DNA of 64,000 nt from Paludibacteraceae bacterium (GCA_905235225.1 CAJOKE010000005.1:1-64000), one strand, 5' to 3'. Counted from the first letter of the stretch, positions 52,405-60,839 are shown. Made by a program: numbers and translations. Notes: generated from the sequence alone by a model not told the origin.

Positions 52405-53262
52405 TCAAGTACTCCATGTGATACTTACTTTATCTAAATACAAAGCATTTGAGCGCGAACGAAGTCCTACATATGCATAATCTCCAGTAACATTCAATTC
52501 TACTCCAATGTTATTATTATCAAAACACAAGCTTCCCAACAGTGTTCCTTGAGTTGATGTATTATATAGATTACTTGCAGCAGAATAAGCTGTATTACTA
52601 CCATAAATATCAACATATCGAGTAGCAGAAGTGTTTGAATTCCACTCGATAACAATCTTTGTTACTTTTCCACCAGAAGTAGTAGAAACAATACCTGCGG
52701 TAGAATTACTTGAGCGTAACTGAATTGAGTTATTACCACCTGCACTATTACCTGCATAAAAAGCAGCAGATTTATCAGATTTGTTTTCCCAATCAGCATA
52801 TGAAGTTCCTGTCACGCCAATTGTACTATACGTTATTTCGTCGGTTACAGTTGTCGTGCCGCTGCCTTCACCTTTTTTAGCGAAGACGGCGTAGTAGGTG
52901 ATGCCTGATGCCGGCATAGTGAGGTCAGCAGTGGACGTGATGATAGCAGCGATGTGGTCCGCATTTGAACCATCGAAGTCAGGATTGGTAGTCCATCCGA
53001 CAAAGACCTTGACATTATCGCAAGAAGCTGATGTAGGTTCAGGTATTGCAGGTGTGAGTTCGGAGAGTTTAGTACCTGCTATAGCTGTTTGGGTGGTAGT
53101 ACTTCCATTTACTGACCAAACGGCGTTATATGTAGGAATAGCTGTTACAGTGGCCGTAACGGATACATCACTTGCCGGCATAGTGAAAGTACGTGTATTA
53201 CCTTCGCCGGACAGCGTAAGGGTATTATCGTCTGCATCTTTGACAACGAGTGTGCCGAACAC
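52405..53262 (-). CDS. Middle part of the giant modular protein (different frame)
   Basis: Open from about 53440 to a stop at 52405 without a real start (53262 is GTG). It completes the InlB-like module interrupted upstream (LTKNTNLYALWQ just after 53440), then carries another FVGW module (NVKVFVGWTTNPDF) and an AT-rich discoidin-like beta module (TGTSYADWENKSDKSAAFYA to ALYLDKVSITW). The stop falls exactly where that module ends. The adjoining frame resumes with EYTISCGPSITIAPETLTAA. Best read as an internal piece of one gene spanning 46284-56944. Confidence 0.7.
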   Translation of the reverse strand: MFGTLVVKDADDNTLTLSGEGNTRTFTMPASDVSVTATVTAIPTYNAVWSVNGSTTTQTAIAGTKLSELTPAIPEPTSASCDNVKVFVGWTTNPDFDGSNADHIAAIITSTADLTMPASGITYYAVFAKKGEGSGTTTVTDEITYSTIGVTGTSYADWENKSDKSAAFYAGNSAGGNNSIQLRSSNSTAGIVSTTSGGKVTKIVIEWNSNTSATRYVDIYGSNTAYSAASNLYNTSTQGTLLGSLCFDNNNIGVELNVTGDYAYVGLRSRSNALYLDKVSITWST

Positions 53263-53338
53263 ATATCCCGCAGCGGGTGTTACGGTGACCGTGACGGTAG
53301 ATTCAAATTCTGCCGTTTGTGGTGAAGTAGAGTTGGAG

Positions 53339-56300
53339 TTAACCGTAACCGTTCCGTTGGATATGGACGGTGTGAAAGTTACGTTGTAGTTTTTCTTCTG
53401 CCAAAGGGCGTATAGGTTGGTGTTTTTGGTGAGTGTGTGTGACAGAAGCTTGGTTATCGTAAACTTTGGTGCCGGAAGCAGATGTTGCCCAACCTATAAA
53501 CTCATATCCTGTGCGGGAGAAGGTATTATCCGTCAGTGCCGTAGCGGTGTTGTAGGGTATGGTTTGTGAAATAGTAGCGTCCGAGCCATCGTTTTTGTAG
53601 AAGGTAACGGTTACTTCGGTCGGAGTGACACAGTTTTTAGTGCCGGTATAGTAGGTGGTGGAAGAGCCGGAGCCGGAAACAGTAATCTTCGCATTACTAA
53701 ATTGAGCATAACTCGAAGCGTTGGATGGACGCGTAAACGACACAGAGGTAGCGTCACCCGTCCAAGAAAGAACAGATGAAGTTGCAGTACATGTTCCAAC
53801 ATTTGAGGTTATATCCGTTTGATACGTACTACATGTAAACACAATCGAAGTTATAGAACCTGTAGAAACAGTAAAAGTGAGAGTATTATCTTTGTAGAAC
53901 CTTGTCGAAGTTGAATTAGCGTACATGGATCCAGTACCTCTTGTATGAGTAACGGTAACACCACCTTTTGTCGCTTCCACAGTACTTCTATCATTTCCTG
54001 ACCATGAAGAAGTTTGACCCCAATCGTTTGCATAACCAAAATTAAATTCTACATCACCACTTCCACCACCGCTGCCGCCGTCTTCGGTGTGGGAGTAAAC
54101 GGCATAATAGTCTTGGTTTTGTGTGGCGGTGAAGTCAGTAATCCATCCTGATGTGACGGTGGTATTATCGTCAGCGAGTTTGGAAGAGTACCATCCGACG
54201 AAAGTATAGCCGTTATCTGTACAATCGGCAGGGTCGGAAGGTTTGGTTGCGGATTGTCCTTGCGTGACGGTTTGGTTAGAGCCTATTTGGGTTGTGCCAT
54301 CAAAGAAACGGATGGTGTAGGTGGGCAGGGGATTAACCGTGATTGTGTATATTGCTGTTTTGGTGGTGCTGCCCTCGGTATAAGTGACGGTAACGGTTTT
54401 TGAGCCGGTGGTGGTCATGTCGGGTGTTGAGACAGAGGTGGGCGAAACGGTTCTGTCTGAACAATCGCTGTATTTAGCAGTAACGCCCAGCCCTTCGGAT
54501 GAGAAAGCATCGCCTTGTGTGAAGGTTTTGGTTACAGCATCCGTATTAAGCGTAATACTTGACAGGGTGCAAGTAGAGCAGGTGGTCGAATAGTCGGCAT
54601 AGGAGGTGGAAGAACCGCCGGAAATAGTTATGACAATAGTTTTTATTCGCGCCTGTTTACCACTGTTTCCTGAAGTACAAGCAGGAGATGTCCATGTGGC
54701 TGAATTTGGCGTATATGAAGTATCCCAATTACCGCCATTATATGTGCCATCAAACGTAAACTCTATAGATGAAATGTCACCAACTGAAGATTCTATTGTA
54801 AGTGTTGCACCCTTATAGATTCGATAATCTGTTCCATTATTCAATACACCATTAGAAGTTGATAAAGTTATTCCGTCTACAGGAAATAAAGTGTTTGTCT
54901 TAGCATCTAAAGTTATTGTACTGCTACCGCTGCCGGAACCGGCAGTGGCATAGACGGCGTAGTAGGTAGAAACGGAATAGGTGTCGCCGGTTTTAGCGAA
55001 GGTTGGAGCTGTCGTAGCATTAGTATAAGAACTATTAGTACACCATCCTACGAACTTTTTACCGCCGGTGCCGGAGCAGTCAGACGGAACGGAGGGGAGT
55101 GTTATTTTATCATCGGCAGCAATATTTGTGGCATGTGTAACGCTATTAGCGACCCACGTAATGAGGTGTGCTGCTTCAGCCAGTATAGTTACATCGCCCG
55201 TGACGGTAGTAATCGTGAACGTGTTAGTAGAAGGGTTGTAGGTAAAATCCGTTCCATAAGTCAGTTCAGTGTCCCCCATCTCAACCATCCAGCAGGCAGC
55301 GTCTGCAAGAGAGTATCCAGCGTCAGGAGTAATGGTCAGGTTAAGCGTTCCGTTTAGAGCGACTGTACCATCAGCAGGAACGGTGCAGTTATCTCCTAAC
55401 AAAGAATAATCCCATTGGGTTTTTGTCTCTCCGCCGTTATATTTGAAGGTGATGTTTCCGGCAGACTCAGTAATTTCAGTTAAGGCGCAGCCTGTAGCCG
55501 GGGTATAGGAACGAACATTGCCTGTGCCGGGGAAGGTGGTGCCGGATGTACTGGTTGCAGTAGGGTCAATCACATAGGGTGTATATGGGCGGGTGAGGCT
55601 ATTGGCTGTAACCACCGTGTAACCAACTGCACTATTATTAGGAGTATTATTCGTCCAATTGGAAGAATTATATTGTACTTCCCAAACGACCATACCATGT
55701 CCGGGCAGATATTTATCCCATCCGGTTTTTTGACGGTTTTCGAGATACCAAACTCGATCAGAAGCGGTAGCGGCTTTTAGAGCAGTACCTCCGGTAATTT
55801 GATATGCACTTCCATAAGTGGTAGTCAAGGTGCAATTCTTCTTCGCCTCTTTTGCGAGCAGTGTGGGTGTTGTCCATCCGAAATAGTATTTGTCATGCGG
55901 AGAATAATTGGGTGGTGTACGTCCGTCGTTATTATAACTTCCGTAGTCCATGATATGCCAAGACCCCGGGGTATAGTCTTTTTCGTCATTAGCAGCCGAA
56001 GAAGATGTAACATAGTAATCAGGAAGTCCGAGTACATGTCCGAACTCATGGGCAATAGTACCAATCGGACAGCGCGTAGTACTTCTTCCTCTTAATTCAC
56101 CGGAGCAAGCATAGTTATTGATGTAGAGGTTATCCACCTTTCTTTCTGATTTTGCATACGTGCAGTTGTTGTAATAAGAGGCACTCTCGAGTGTCCAGTT
56201 ATGAGGCCAAACCGCATCAGCGTCATCCGAATCCGCTTCTCCCTCACCAGCATAGATGACATATACAAAATCCACCTCATTGTCTCCGTCATTGTTGTAT

Positions 56301-56944
56301 TTGGTAAAGTCCACGCCATCCGCATCGGCTGCTTTGCAGGCTTCAACAATCATATCACCTGCCAAGAGGTCGTCATCATTACTATCGTTACCGCCATAGT
56401 GTGCTTGGGTATTCGAGATAGTATATGGTCCTACTACATCAAAGTCAGGAACATAAGCACCGTTGGACTGCGCTTTGAAGAATTCCCGCACAGATCCGGT
56501 GGCGGAGTTATAGGTATAGTTCTCTGCGTTCATCATGTCCGACATAGCCGCACGGGTGTTCTCCGATCGGAAGGATTTATCCGTAAAATTCACCAGAATA
56601 ACCAAGCCTCGCGGAGCAAGATTAATTGAACCGGCTGCTTTACGGATAGGTGAAGATGGTTGGTAATACCGTCGAGAAGCCTGTTTAGCCTTTTGCGTGT
56701 CGGTTTGTACAGCGGGTGTGCTATTGACATTCCACCAGCCGTTGGCATCTTTTGTAACCTGCTGTCCGTCTTCGTTCTGCCAATAATGGAAGAACTCGTC
56801 GCCCATGAGGCGGACGGTGATGGTAGTGCCATCGGGCTGTGTTTTAGTCTGCCATCCGCGGTAAGCAGGTACGGCAGATAGTTGGTTAAGACCAAGAATA
56901 ATCACGCACAGGAACGTGCAGAAGCGTTTGAAGTTTAGTTTCAT
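53339..56944 (-). CDS. M6-family metalloprotease, N-terminal part of giant secreted protein
   Basis: 1201 codons. Signal peptide 1-24, a pro-region starting YRGWQTKTQPDGTTITVRLM, M6-like peptidase domain about 105-430 with zinc motif HEFGH (299-303) in IGTIAHEFGHVLGLPDYY and a downstream WHIMDYGSY Met-turn. Then Ig/InlB-like FVGW modules alternating with about 130-residue beta modules. The frame is lost at a CA-dinucleotide run (53433-53441), after which the protein continues in the next frame. A promoter is at 57032-57063. Likely exported by Sec and then type IX secretion; the protease acts outside the cell. Confidence 0.88.
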   Translation of the reverse strand: MKLNFKRFCTFLCVIILGLNQLSAVPAYRGWQTKTQPDGTTITVRLMGDEFFHYWQNEDGQQVTKDANGWWNVNSTPAVQTDTQKAKQASRRYYQPSSPIRKAAGSINLAPRGLVILVNFTDKSFRSENTRAAMSDMMNAENYTYNSATGSVREFFKAQSNGAYVPDFDVVGPYTISNTQAHYGGNDSNDDDLLAGDMIVEACKAADADGVDFTKYNNDGDNEVDFVYVIYAGEGEADSDDADAVWPHNWTLESASYYNNCTYAKSERKVDNLYINNYACSGELRGRSTTRCPIGTIAHEFGHVLGLPDYYVTSSSAANDEKDYTPGSWHIMDYGSYNNDGRTPPNYSPHDKYYFGWTTPTLLAKEAKKNCTLTTTYGSAYQITGGTALKAATASDRVWYLENRQKTGWDKYLPGHGMVVWEVQYNSSNWTNNTPNNSAVGYTVVTANSLTRPYTPYVIDPTATSTSGTTFPGTGNVRSYTPATGCALTEITESAGNITFKYNGGETKTQWDYSLLGDNCTVPADGTVALNGTLNLTITPDAGYSLADAACWMVEMGDTELTYGTDFTYNPSTNTFTITTVTGDVTILAEAAHLITWVANSVTHATNIAADDKITLPSVPSDCSGTGGKKFVGWCTNSSYTNATTAPTFAKTGDTYSVSTYYAVYATAGSGSGSSTITLDAKTNTLFPVDGITLSTSNGVLNNGTDYRIYKGATLTIESSVGDISSIEFTFDGTYNGGNWDTSYTPNSATWTSPACTSGNSGKQARIKTIVITISGGSSTSYADYSTTCSTCTLSSITLNTDAVTKTFTQGDAFSSEGLGVTAKYSDCSDRTVSPTSVSTPDMTTTGSKTVTVTYTEGSTTKTAIYTITVNPLPTYTIRFFDGTTQIGSNQTVTQGQSATKPSDPADCTDNGYTFVGWYSSKLADDNTTVTSGWITDFTATQNQDYYAVYSHTEDGGSGGGSGDVEFNFGYANDWGQTSSWSGNDRSTVEATKGGVTVTHTRGTGSMYANSTSTRFYKDNTLTFTVSTGSITSIVFTCSTYQTDITSNVGTCTATSSVLSWTGDATSVSFTRPSNASSYAQFSNAKITVSGSGSSTTYYTGTKNCVTPTEVTVTFYKNDGSDATISQTIPYNTATALTDNTFSRTGYEFIGWATSASGTKVYDNQASVTHTHQKHQPIRPLAEEKLQRNFHTVHIQRNGYG

Positions 56945-56985
56945 TGTATTAGAATTTTTTATTTTCGGGATGGTTATATTTTTTT

Positions 56986-57017
56986 CGTACTGACGTGATG
57001 ACGTGATGGCGTACTGT
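56986..57017. repeat. 8-bp tandem units, first array
   Basis: CGTACTGA, CGTGATGA, CGTGATGG, CGTACTGT in 8-bp register, within the predicted leader of the giant protease mRNA. The same pattern recurs at 57438-57469 and partly at 57410-57425. Confidence 0.75.
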
Positions 57018-57031
57018 ATTATTCAAGCGCG

Positions 57032-57063
57032 CAAAGGTACGAAAAAAAAACGAGATACGCAAA
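57032..57063 (-). promoter_or_regulatory. Promoter for the giant M6-protease operon
   Basis: On the minus strand: TTTG (57060-57063), a 20-bp spacer from the CAA edge, TACCTTTG (57032-57039). Gives a leader of about 80 nt that includes the 8-bp repeat array. Confidence 0.7.
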
Positions 57064-57298
57064 TGAGGGAGCAAATTTTTTGGGAAAAATTGTTAAAGAA
57101 CACAATTATGACGATTGAAGCCCCACATATTTAAGTCTTTTTAACATTAATGATTCAGGGGGGCTATCGGGATCGCGGGAGTTTTTGGGCAAGTACAGCG
57201 TGAGCATTTGAAAAATATTTTTCAAGTATTCATAGGTTATTTATCTATGCCTTATGACCTATGGGTGAGCTTTGGGGGACTTGTGGTTGACTTATGGG

Positions 57299-57364
57299 CG
57301 ACCTTTGGGTGACCTTTGGGCGACCTTTGGGTGACCTTTGGGCGACCTTTGGGCGACCTTTGGG
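57299..57364. repeat. 11-bp tandem repeat, six units
   Basis: Six nearly perfect units of YGACCTTTGGG (Y alternating C/T) in strict 11-bp register, with decayed units before 57299. It is in the divergent gap between the giant protease gene and the 57769 gene. The gap 56945-57768 otherwise holds promoters, 8-bp arrays and a purine-rich leader. Confidence 0.93.
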
Positions 57365-57437
57365 AAGAAGTCGGAAAGAGAGGGGGTGTTTTTTTGAAAA
57401 AATGGGTGCCGTACTGACGGGATGGTGATTATTTTTT

Positions 57438-57469
57438 CGTACTGACGGGATGACGGACTGACGTACTGA
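57438..57469. repeat. 8-bp tandem units, second array
   Basis: CGTACTGA, CGGGATGA, CGGACTGA, CGTACTGA, the same pattern and T-rich left flank as 56986-57017. A shorter copy (CGTACTGA CGGGATGG) lies at 57410-57425. Confidence 0.75.
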
Positions 57470-57521
57470 TTTTTCGGGCTGGCGGGAGGATGAAGTTTTT
57501 CTCAAAAAAAAGGACGAACGC

Positions 57522-57552
57522 TTGCACATGTGCAATTTTTGTAGTACCTTTG
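57522..57552 (+). promoter_or_regulatory. Promoter for the 57769 gene
   Basis: TTG 57522-57524, a 20-bp spacer, TACCTTTG 57545-57552. The -33 TTG sits inside a palindrome (TTGCACATGTGCAA, 57522-57535) that could be an operator. Confidence 0.7.
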
Positions 57553-57558
57553 CGCGGA

Positions 57559-57768
57559 AGTTAAGGAGAACGAGGGTGAGGGGGATGAAGGATGAGGAAG
57601 AAGAGGAGTGGGTGAGAATGAAGAGGAGAGGGTGAGGATGAAGCGGAAAGGGTAAAGATGAAGAGGAGAAGATGAATGAGGATGAAAGATGAGGATAAGA
57701 ACGAGGACAGGAAGGAGAATACAGAATATAGAAAATATAAAAGGAAAATATAGAAGGGAAAATATATC
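57559..57768 (+). other. Long purine-only mRNA leader with 20-bp repeats
   Basis: About 200 nt between promoter and ATG, almost entirely G and A with scattered T and hardly any C. Three 20-bp units (57612-57631, 57632-57651, 57652-57671; for example GTGAGAATGAAGAGGAGAGG) repeat in tandem. The leader cannot form much hairpin structure and has no convincing short ORF. It may act as an unstructured ribosome-loading or regulatory leader. Confidence 0.6.
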
Positions 57769-59880
57769 ATGAAAAGGCAAGGAATGTTATTGGCAGGAAT
57801 GGTGCTGAGTGTGTTATCCGTATTCGGGACAAGTACGACGTATATGTTCCGTTCGGCGGAGTGGCAAAGTTCGGTTGGTCCGGTGGTATGCGACGGTAAA
57901 AGTGACGGCTGGGTATGCGTGAAAGCCGGTGCGAGTTATGACGCGGGGCGTACATGGGCAGACGGGAGTCTTCACGGTGCGGGTATCAAAGTAGAAAAGG
58001 CGCAGAGCGGTGCGGGTGCGACATCCGTGATGGCGTTCGAGAAGGTCCGCAAGGTGATTGTGGATTTCTGTCTGAGCAGCAAAGGCAAAGGGGATATAAC
58101 GATAGCAATCGGGGACACGGTGATGTCCGTGCCAGTCAGCAAATCAATGAAGACCAACGAGAGTGCGGACCTGAATGAGGAAGTGACATTTACGCTGCTG
58201 AGCGAGAAAAGCGGCAAGATAACGCTGAGCGTTGAGAACGTGACGAACAGTTCGGTTTATATCCGCAGTATCACCATCAAAGCGGACAACGGGAGCGGGG
58301 AGGTGTTCAGCCACAATGTGTATCACCTTGTGACGGATGTGAACCAGCTTCAGGACAGCGACCTCATTATGATCGGCATCGCCGACGGGAAGACAAACAA
58401 GGCTTTGGGGTACTTTGACACGGATATAAGCAAGAACAATATCCATGCGGTGAATGCGACATATGACTCGGAGCGCGAGTATATCCGTGCGAACGAAGAG
58501 GTGACATATGTGCTTCGCAAGGCCGTGTCGGAGAAGGGCAAAGCGGCATGCTATACGATAATCGACCCCTATGCAGAGGCGTACCTTGTGGCGTCCGGCG
58601 GCAAGACGAAGAATGCGCTTCGGTTGTGGGACAAGCCGTATGACCCAACGACTTACGGCGACTACGGTTACTGGGATATACAGATAGCGTCCGATGGCAC
58701 GGCGACGATCATGTGCCTCGGCAACTCGTTAGGCAAATACATCCAGTACAACCCGACGTTCGAGTTGTTCGGGTGCTACCAGCAAGAGACAATGGGTGCG
58801 GTGAGCATTTACCGTCAGGAGGAAGAGAAAGACCCGAACCAGCCGATGATAGTAGCACCGATAGTGAACTGCGGCACAGCGGTGATGCGCGGTGTGAAGG
58901 AAATAGAAGGGAGCAAGACGATAGAAGTGAAAGCGAACAAACTGTCAGAAGACATCAGCGTGAGTCTGAAAGGCGGGACGGTGTTTGCGCTGAGCAGCGC
59001 GACCGTTGACCGCGACGGAGAGCAACTGACCATTATATATAAGGTGTCGGAAGCAGGGAAGTACTCGGATACATTAGTGCTGAGCAGCGGGGATGTGAAG
59101 GCGGAAGTGCCGGTGCATCTGACCGTAGCGCGCGAGTTGAGTATCGCGGAAGCCGTACAAAGCAAGGACTTCGAATATATATACCTCAACCCCGTGACGG
59201 TGACGAAGAAATATGACCGCCAAGTGTATGTGCGCGACGCAAGCGGTGCGATGATGCTGTATGACGAAGGACCTGACGCGCAACGGTATGCGAAAGATTT
59301 GCAGAAAGGGCATGTGCTTCGCGGTGTTGAAGGCAAATACCAGAACTATTGGGGAGTGCCGGAACTGCACCTGATGGCTGCGCCGATGCATGATGCGAAA
59401 CCGGCTGAGTGTCTGCCGGATACGATGGTGGCGGCGGTCGATTCCGCGGATGTGTGCCGTTATGTGCTGTATGACAGTGTGGCGATTGTATATGGCGAAT
59501 TGGAAGCGGCGGACGGCATTGTCCTCTGGCCAGCCATTGAGGCGGAAGACGGGAATGTGCTGCTGAGCGAATGGTTCACGCTTGGCGACCAGAGCGAGAG
59601 TTTCTATGTGATAGAGGAGCGAATCAAGAACGGCGGCAGTTACCTGTACCGCGTGGAAGGAATCGTGTCGTACGATTACGATGAAGTCGTACTGTACCCG
59701 ACCATGATAACGCTATTAGATAATGAGCCTGAACCGGAACCTGAGCCGGAGCCGGATCCTGAAGGGATTGAAGATACACAAGTGATAGAAGGCACAGGTT
59801 ACCGCATAGAGTTACGCAAAGGAATGATGGTCATCACGAACGGCGAGAAGTCGTATGACCTTGTCGGTCGCGAGCAATAA
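57769..59880 (+). CDS. Secreted modular protein with acidic linker and short C-terminal sorting-like segment
   Basis: 703 residues: signal peptide (about 1-22), an N-terminal beta-sandwich (VRKVIVDFCLSSKGKGDITI), a beta-trefoil-like module (VYHLVTDVNQLQDSDLIMIG to MGAVSIYRQ) of the same kind as in the giant protein, an Ig-like stretch (MVAPIVNCGT-type region), an OB-like DUF5689-type domain (EYIYLNPVTVTKKYDRQVYV), an EPEPEPEPEPDPE linker, and a short end GYRIELRKGMMVITNGEKSY. This ending matches short C-terminal elements of Bacteroidales exported proteins, smaller than a standard type IX domain. No catalytic residues recognised. Confidence 0.82.
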   Translation: MKRQGMLLAGMVLSVLSVFGTSTTYMFRSAEWQSSVGPVVCDGKSDGWVCVKAGASYDAGRTWADGSLHGAGIKVEKAQSGAGATSVMAFEKVRKVIVDFCLSSKGKGDITIAIGDTVMSVPVSKSMKTNESADLNEEVTFTLLSEKSGKITLSVENVTNSSVYIRSITIKADNGSGEVFSHNVYHLVTDVNQLQDSDLIMIGIADGKTNKALGYFDTDISKNNIHAVNATYDSEREYIRANEEVTYVLRKAVSEKGKAACYTIIDPYAEAYLVASGGKTKNALRLWDKPYDPTTYGDYGYWDIQIASDGTATIMCLGNSLGKYIQYNPTFELFGCYQQETMGAVSIYRQEEEKDPNQPMIVAPIVNCGTAVMRGVKEIEGSKTIEVKANKLSEDISVSLKGGTVFALSSATVDRDGEQLTIIYKVSEAGKYSDTLVLSSGDVKAEVPVHLTVARELSIAEAVQSKDFEYIYLNPVTVTKKYDRQVYVRDASGAMMLYDEGPDAQRYAKDLQKGHVLRGVEGKYQNYWGVPELHLMAAPMHDAKPAECLPDTMVAAVDSADVCRYVLYDSVAIVYGELEAADGIVLWPAIEAEDGNVLLSEWFTLGDQSESFYVIEERIKNGGSYLYRVEGIVSYDYDEVVLYPTMITLLDNEPEPEPEPEPDPEGIEDTQVIEGTGYRIELRKGMMVITNGEKSYDLVGREQ

Positions 59881-59906
59881 AAAAGAGCCATAAGTGATTA
59901 TGGCTC
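59878..59906 (-). terminator. Terminator of the lpxC-phoH operon
   Basis: A perfect 9-bp stem GAGCCATAA/TTATGGCTC with a 4-base loop (59885-59906), followed on the minus strand by a run of T (plus-strand A-run 59879-59884). The phoH stop codon (59898-59900) lies inside the stem. On the plus strand there is no T-run. Confidence 0.8.
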
Positions 59907-60839
59907 AGTATGATGCTCGGCGTAGGCATCGACGATATGCTTGACCAGCGGGTGACGTACAATATCCTTTTGATTGAACTGCACAATAGCGATACCGCGA
60001 ATATTGTGCAGTTTTTCTATGGCATCCTTCAAGCCGGACTTCTGGGTAGCAGGCAAGTCGATTTGCGTGAGGTCGCCGGTGACAATCATTTTGCCGTTAA
60101 TGCCGAGGCGTGTGAGGAACATCTTGAGCTGTGCGGCGGTGGTGTTCTGCGCCTCGTCAAGGATAACGACAGCGTCAGCAAGCGTGCGTCCGCGCATGAA
60201 AGCAAGCGGTGCAATCTGGATTGTTCCGCGCTCGATGTATTCATTAAGTTTAGCGGTAGGCAGCATATCGGCAAGTGCGTCATAGAGCGGCTGCAGATAG
60301 GGGTCAATCTTCTCCTTGAGGTCACCTGGAAGGAAGCCGAGTTTCTCGCCCGCCTCGACAGCAGGGCGTGAGAGGATAATGCGCTTGACCTCATGGTTTT
60401 TGAGTGCGCGCACCGCCAAGGCGATTGCCGTATAAGTCTTACCGCTACCGGCTGGACCGATAGCGAAGAGGAGGTCGTTGTCGTCATAGGCATTGACGAG
60501 TGCCTGCTGGTTAAGTGAACGGGCGAGGACAGGTTTGCCGTTGACACCGTGCAGGATAAGGTTGTCCTGCGCAAACTCATGCGGGTGTTCGCCGTGTATG
60601 AGTTGGAGAATATGATTCTCGGTCAAGGTGTTATGCTGAATGCAGAACGATTCGATGGTATGGAGATTCCTGGCGAATCGTTCCACAGCTTCCTCAGAGC
60701 CGGAGACCTTAATCTGGTAGCCACGCGCAACGATGCGCACGTCGGGGTGCTGGTTCTTGAGGCAGATGATATTCTGGTTGTTGACGCCGTAGAAAGTAGC
60801 GGTGTCAAGAGTATCTTTCAGTTCGATAATTGATTCCAT
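59898..60839 (-). CDS. phoH: PhoH-family ATPase
   Basis: 313 residues. N-terminal KH-like region, then the PhoH P-loop domain: FAIGPAGSGKTYTAIALAVR (Walker A 128-135), IILSRPAVEAGEKLGFLPGD, AVVILDEAQNTTAAQLKMFL (Walker B) and TGDLTQIDLP. YbeZ-type PhoH works with YbeY in RNA metabolism. The start overlaps the HsdR-N-like gene by 22 bp; the stop is inside a terminator hairpin. Confidence 0.94.
   Translation of the reverse strand: MESIIELKDTLDTATFYGVNNQNIICLKNQHPDVRIVARGYQIKVSGSEEAVERFARNLHTIESFCIQHNTLTENHILQLIHGEHPHEFAQDNLILHGVNGKPVLARSLNQQALVNAYDDNDLLFAIGPAGSGKTYTAIALAVRALKNHEVKRIILSRPAVEAGEKLGFLPGDLKEKIDPYLQPLYDALADMLPTAKLNEYIERGTIQIAPLAFMRGRTLADAVVILDEAQNTTAAQLKMFLTRLGINGKMIVTGDLTQIDLPATQKSGLKDAIEKLHNIRGIAIVQFNQKDIVRHPLVKHIVDAYAEHHTEP

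Noticed and set aside
57299..57364. CRISPR array
   Set aside because: Units are 11 bp with no spacers and no cas genes; plain tandem repeat. The same applies to 6523-6582.
57245..57780. Minus-strand open frames of 60-96 codons
   Set aside because: They run through tandem repeats and the purine-rich leader and encode low-complexity Ser/Pro/Phe runs, with no sign of coding.
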